DNA of 64,000 nt from Streptomyces zaomyceticus. Its GTDB lineage: Bacteria; Actinomycetota; Actinomycetes; Streptomycetales; Streptomycetaceae. Position 1 is the stretch's first letter, and the number at the start of each line of letters is the position of its first letter. This document shows, in pieces, positions 62,162-64,000 of this stretch. A program made the position numbers and the translations under genes. The notes under the pieces are model-generated. The model saw only the letters and a program-made list of their open reading frames with translations, made no database searches and was not told the origin of the DNA. The stretch covers positions 186,001 to 250,000 of the forward strand of contig NZ_BNBZ01000001.1 in the NCBI RefSeq assembly GCF_014656215.1, in the 5' to 3' direction.

Positions 62162-64000
62162 TCAGCCTCCCCCCGGTACGGCCACGAGCCCTGCCCCCGC
62201 TCCCACGACCGCGATCGCCCCGTCCCGATCGGTACGCAGCACGCGCGCCCCACCCGCCCGCAACGACTCCAGCGTCCGGGGCGAGGGATGCCCGTACGGG
62301 TTGTCACGCCCGCTCGACACCAGGGCGAGTCGGGGCCGTACGGCCCGTATCAGCCCCGGATCCTGGTGCGCGGAACCGTGGTGGGCCACCTTGAGCACAT
62401 CCACCGGCGCGAGCCCCGGACGGGCGCGCAGCAGGGCCCGCTGGGCCGGCGGCTCCAGATCGCCGAGAAGCAACAGGGTCAGCCCGCCGGCCGCCCGGAC
62501 GAGCAGCGTGACACTGGCGTCGTTCGGCCCGCCGGACGCCTCGCCGAAGCCGACCGACCGCCCCCGGGAAACCACCCCGGAACCACCCCTCGCGGTCGCC
62601 TCTTCCGCCCCCTCCGCGGCGCCCGTGGCCGTCGGCCACAGCACCGTCCACTCCAGCGCCCCGACCCTCCGTCGCTCCCCCGCCTCCGCGTGGATCAGCG
62701 GGACCCGCGCGGCCGCCGCCGTCCGCCGTACGAACGCCGCCTGGGCGGGCGGCTCCTCCAGCCCCGTCGTCTGGATCGCCCCCACCGACCGCCCCCGCAA
62801 CACCCCCGGCAATCCGGCCACATGATCCGCGTGGAAGTGGGTCAACACCAGCAACGGAACCCGCCTCACCCCGAGTTCACGCAGACAGCGATCCACCGCT
62901 ACGGGGTCGGGGCCCGCGTCCACCACGACGGCCGCGTCCCCACCCGCCGCGAGAACGGTGGCATCCCCCTGCCCCACCTGGCACATCGCGAAGACCCAGC
63001 CCGGCGGCGGCCAACCGGTGGCCCACCGGGTCAGCGGCGCCGGTCTCACCACCACGAGCAGAAGCACCACGACGACGAGGACACCGACCGGCCCCCGATG
63101 CGGCAGCCTGCGCACCGCGAGCACCACCAGCGCGGTGAGCAGGGCAAGGACGAGGCCACCCCACCACCCACCGGGCCAGGACAGCTCCGCCCCCGGCAGG
63201 GCCGCCCCGGTGCGGGCCACCCGCGCGATCCATCCGGCGGGCCATCCCGCCACCCACGCCACGCCCTCCGCGGCCGGTGCCCAGACCGGTGCCAGGGCGA
63301 GCGCGGCGAAGCCGAGCACCGTCGCGGGCGCCACCGCGAGTTCGGCGAACAGGTTCGCCGGGATCGCGACCAGGCTCACCCGGGCGGCGAAGACCACCAC
63401 CACGGGCGCGCACACCGCCTGCGCCGCCAGGCAGGCCGCCAGCGCCTCCGCCGGCCCACCCGGCACCCCGCGCCGCCGCAACGCCTCGCTCCAGCGCGGG
63501 GCCACCGTCAGGAGGGCACCGGTGGCGAGGACCGACAGCAGGAATCCATAACTCCGCGCGAGCCAGGGGTCGTGGAGCACAAGGACGAGAACGGCGGCGG
63601 CCAGCGCCGGGATCAGCGATCTCCGCCGACCGGTGCCGATCGCCAGCAGCACCACGAATCCGCAGGCCGCGGCGCGCAGCACGCTCGGATCGGGCCGGCA
63701 GACGACCACGAAGGCGAGCGTCAACGCACCCCCGGCCACCGCGGTCAGCCGCAGCGACAACCCCAGCCGGGGCGCGAGCCCGCCCCGCTCCACCTGATGC
63801 GCCCGCCCCGGACGGCCGACGAGCAGAAGCAACACCACTGACAGATTGCTTCCGGACACAGCGAGCAGGTGCGTGAGATCGGTCGCCTCGAAGGCGTGCC
63901 GCAGCTCGGGTCCGATCCGCGAGGTGTCCCCGACGACCAGTCCGGGCAGCAGGGCCCGCGCGTCCGGGCCGAGTCCGTCGGTCGCCCGCCGCAGCCCGGC
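62162..64000 (-). CDS. ComEC/Rec2-like DNA uptake protein, C-terminal part (5' end outside window)
   Basis: The frame remains open to the right edge. At least 612 residues are visible. The edge segment has the competence-domain sequence GDTSRIGPELRHAFEATDLTHLLAVSGSNLS, so the start is beyond the window and the in-frame ATG/GTG at 63859 is internal. About ten hydrophobic helices follow. The C-terminal metallo-beta-lactamase domain carries VGQGDATVLAAGGDAAVVVDAG, LVLTHFHADHVAGLPGVL and KVAHHGSAHQDPGL. In naturally competent bacteria ComEC moves single-stranded DNA through the membrane. Its role in streptomycetes is unclear. A comEA and the gene start are expected outside the window. Confidence 0.92.
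   Translation of the reverse strand, partial: AGLRRATDGLGPDARALLPGLVVGDTSRIGPELRHAFEATDLTHLLAVSGSNLSVVLLLLVGRPGRAHQVERGGLAPRLGLSLRLTAVAGGALTLAFVVVCRPDPSVLRAAACGFVVLLAIGTGRRRSLIPALAAAVLVLVLHDPWLARSYGFLLSVLATGALLTVAPRWSEALRRRGVPGGPAEALAACLAAQAVCAPVVVVFAARVSLVAIPANLFAELAVAPATVLGFAALALAPVWAPAAEGVAWVAGWPAGWIARVARTGAALPGAELSWPGGWWGGLVLALLTALVVLAVRRLPHRGPVGVLVVVVLLLVVVRPAPLTRWATGWPPPGWVFAMCQVGQGDATVLAAGGDAAVVVDAGPDPVAVDRCLRELGVRRVPLLVLTHFHADHVAGLPGVLRGRSVGAIQTTGLEEPPAQAAFVRRTAAAARVPLIHAEAGERRRVGALEWTVLWPTATGAAEGAEEATARGGSGVVSRGRSVGFGEASGGPNDASVTLLVRAAGGLTLLLLGDLEPPAQRALLRARPGLAPVDVLKVAHHGSAHQDPGLIRAVRPRLALVSSGRDNPYGHPSPRTLESLRAGGARVLRTDRDGAIAVVGAGAGLVAVPGGG

Noticed and set aside
62162..63859. Start of comEC at the in-frame codon at 63859
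   Set aside because: The frame continues upstream with conserved competence-domain sequence (HAFEATDLTHLLAVSGSNLS), so this codon is internal and the real start is outside the window.

Overview
The window is a GC-rich (roughly 70%) actinobacterial chromosome segment and almost certainly comes from a Streptomyces or a close relative. The evidence is strong third-position G/C coding, frequent GTG starts, the leuA leader peptide MRFGLLLLSCRGEGL, a Zur-controlled znu cluster, a CIRCE-hrcA-dnaJ operon, and the blocks uppS-recO, phoH-ybeY-corC-like-mmcQ and comEC-holA-rpsT-lepA-hemW. No tRNA, rRNA, CRISPR array, insertion sequence or prophage was seen. Coding density is high and most of the content is housekeeping, with accessory genes placed between conserved blocks.

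Layout. 1-2.2 kb: the end of an aldo/keto reductase, a TetR regulator and a membrane protein. 2.3-7.0 kb: glyS diverging from a zinc-uptake cluster znuA-znuC-znuB-zur with Zur-box-like sites at znuA. 7.1-9.3 kb: a YcxB-like protein, uppS and recO. 9.4-10.4 kb: two coupled small genes beside a decayed XRE-type regulator. 10.4-16.0 kb: a membrane protein, an adrenodoxin-type ferredoxin-NADP reductase behind a likely iron box, and a LuxR regulator followed by a flavin oxidase. 16.1-18.2 kb: a TerB-like protein and a LAXTG-anchored surface protein. 18.5-21.9 kb: leuA with its leader peptide, then a cytoplasmic M4 metalloprotease with an emfourin-type inhibitor. 21.9-24.3 kb: a TerD protein and era. 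24.3-27.4 kb: a WxL-like surface module (WxL-like protein, DUF916/WxLIP membrane partner and a related secreted protein).

27.6-30.4 kb: a cytidine-deaminase-like protein without zinc ligands, and a divergent MmyB-type regulator/MFS pair. 30.4-34.7 kb: mmcQ, a CorC/CNNM-like protein, ybeY and phoH. The phoH gene is interrupted in frame by a 357-residue LAGLIDADG intein with class-3-like features. 34.9-37.6 kb: a PfkB kinase and an MFS exporter. 37.8-42.7 kb: an operon of HIT protein, RNase Z and adenine-deaminase-type enzyme, then an AAA ATPase/TPR membrane protein pair. 42.8-47.4 kb: rsmE, nitronate monooxygenase, dnaJ and hrcA with CIRCE. 47.5-54.98 kb: an MBL hydrolase, a DUF3097 protein, a secreted peptidoglycan-binding-like protein, hemW, fadD and lepA. 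55.2-57.9 kb: rpsT, a 1.1-kb non-coding repeat field, and holA. 58.0-64.0 kb: small genes, a YceI fusion, an arylamine N-acetyltransferase, an ArsR/MFS operon and comEC running off the edge.

The most unusual items are the phoH intein, the WxL-like pair in a high-GC organism, the rpsT-holA repeat field, a 17-bp hairpin that covers the ribosome binding site of the LuxR gene, the broken XRE regulator, the collagen-like N-terminus of the adenine deaminase, and the zinc-ligand-free cytidine deaminase homologue. Start codons were chosen from ribosome binding sites and family N-termini. All family assignments come from reading motifs, not from database searches.
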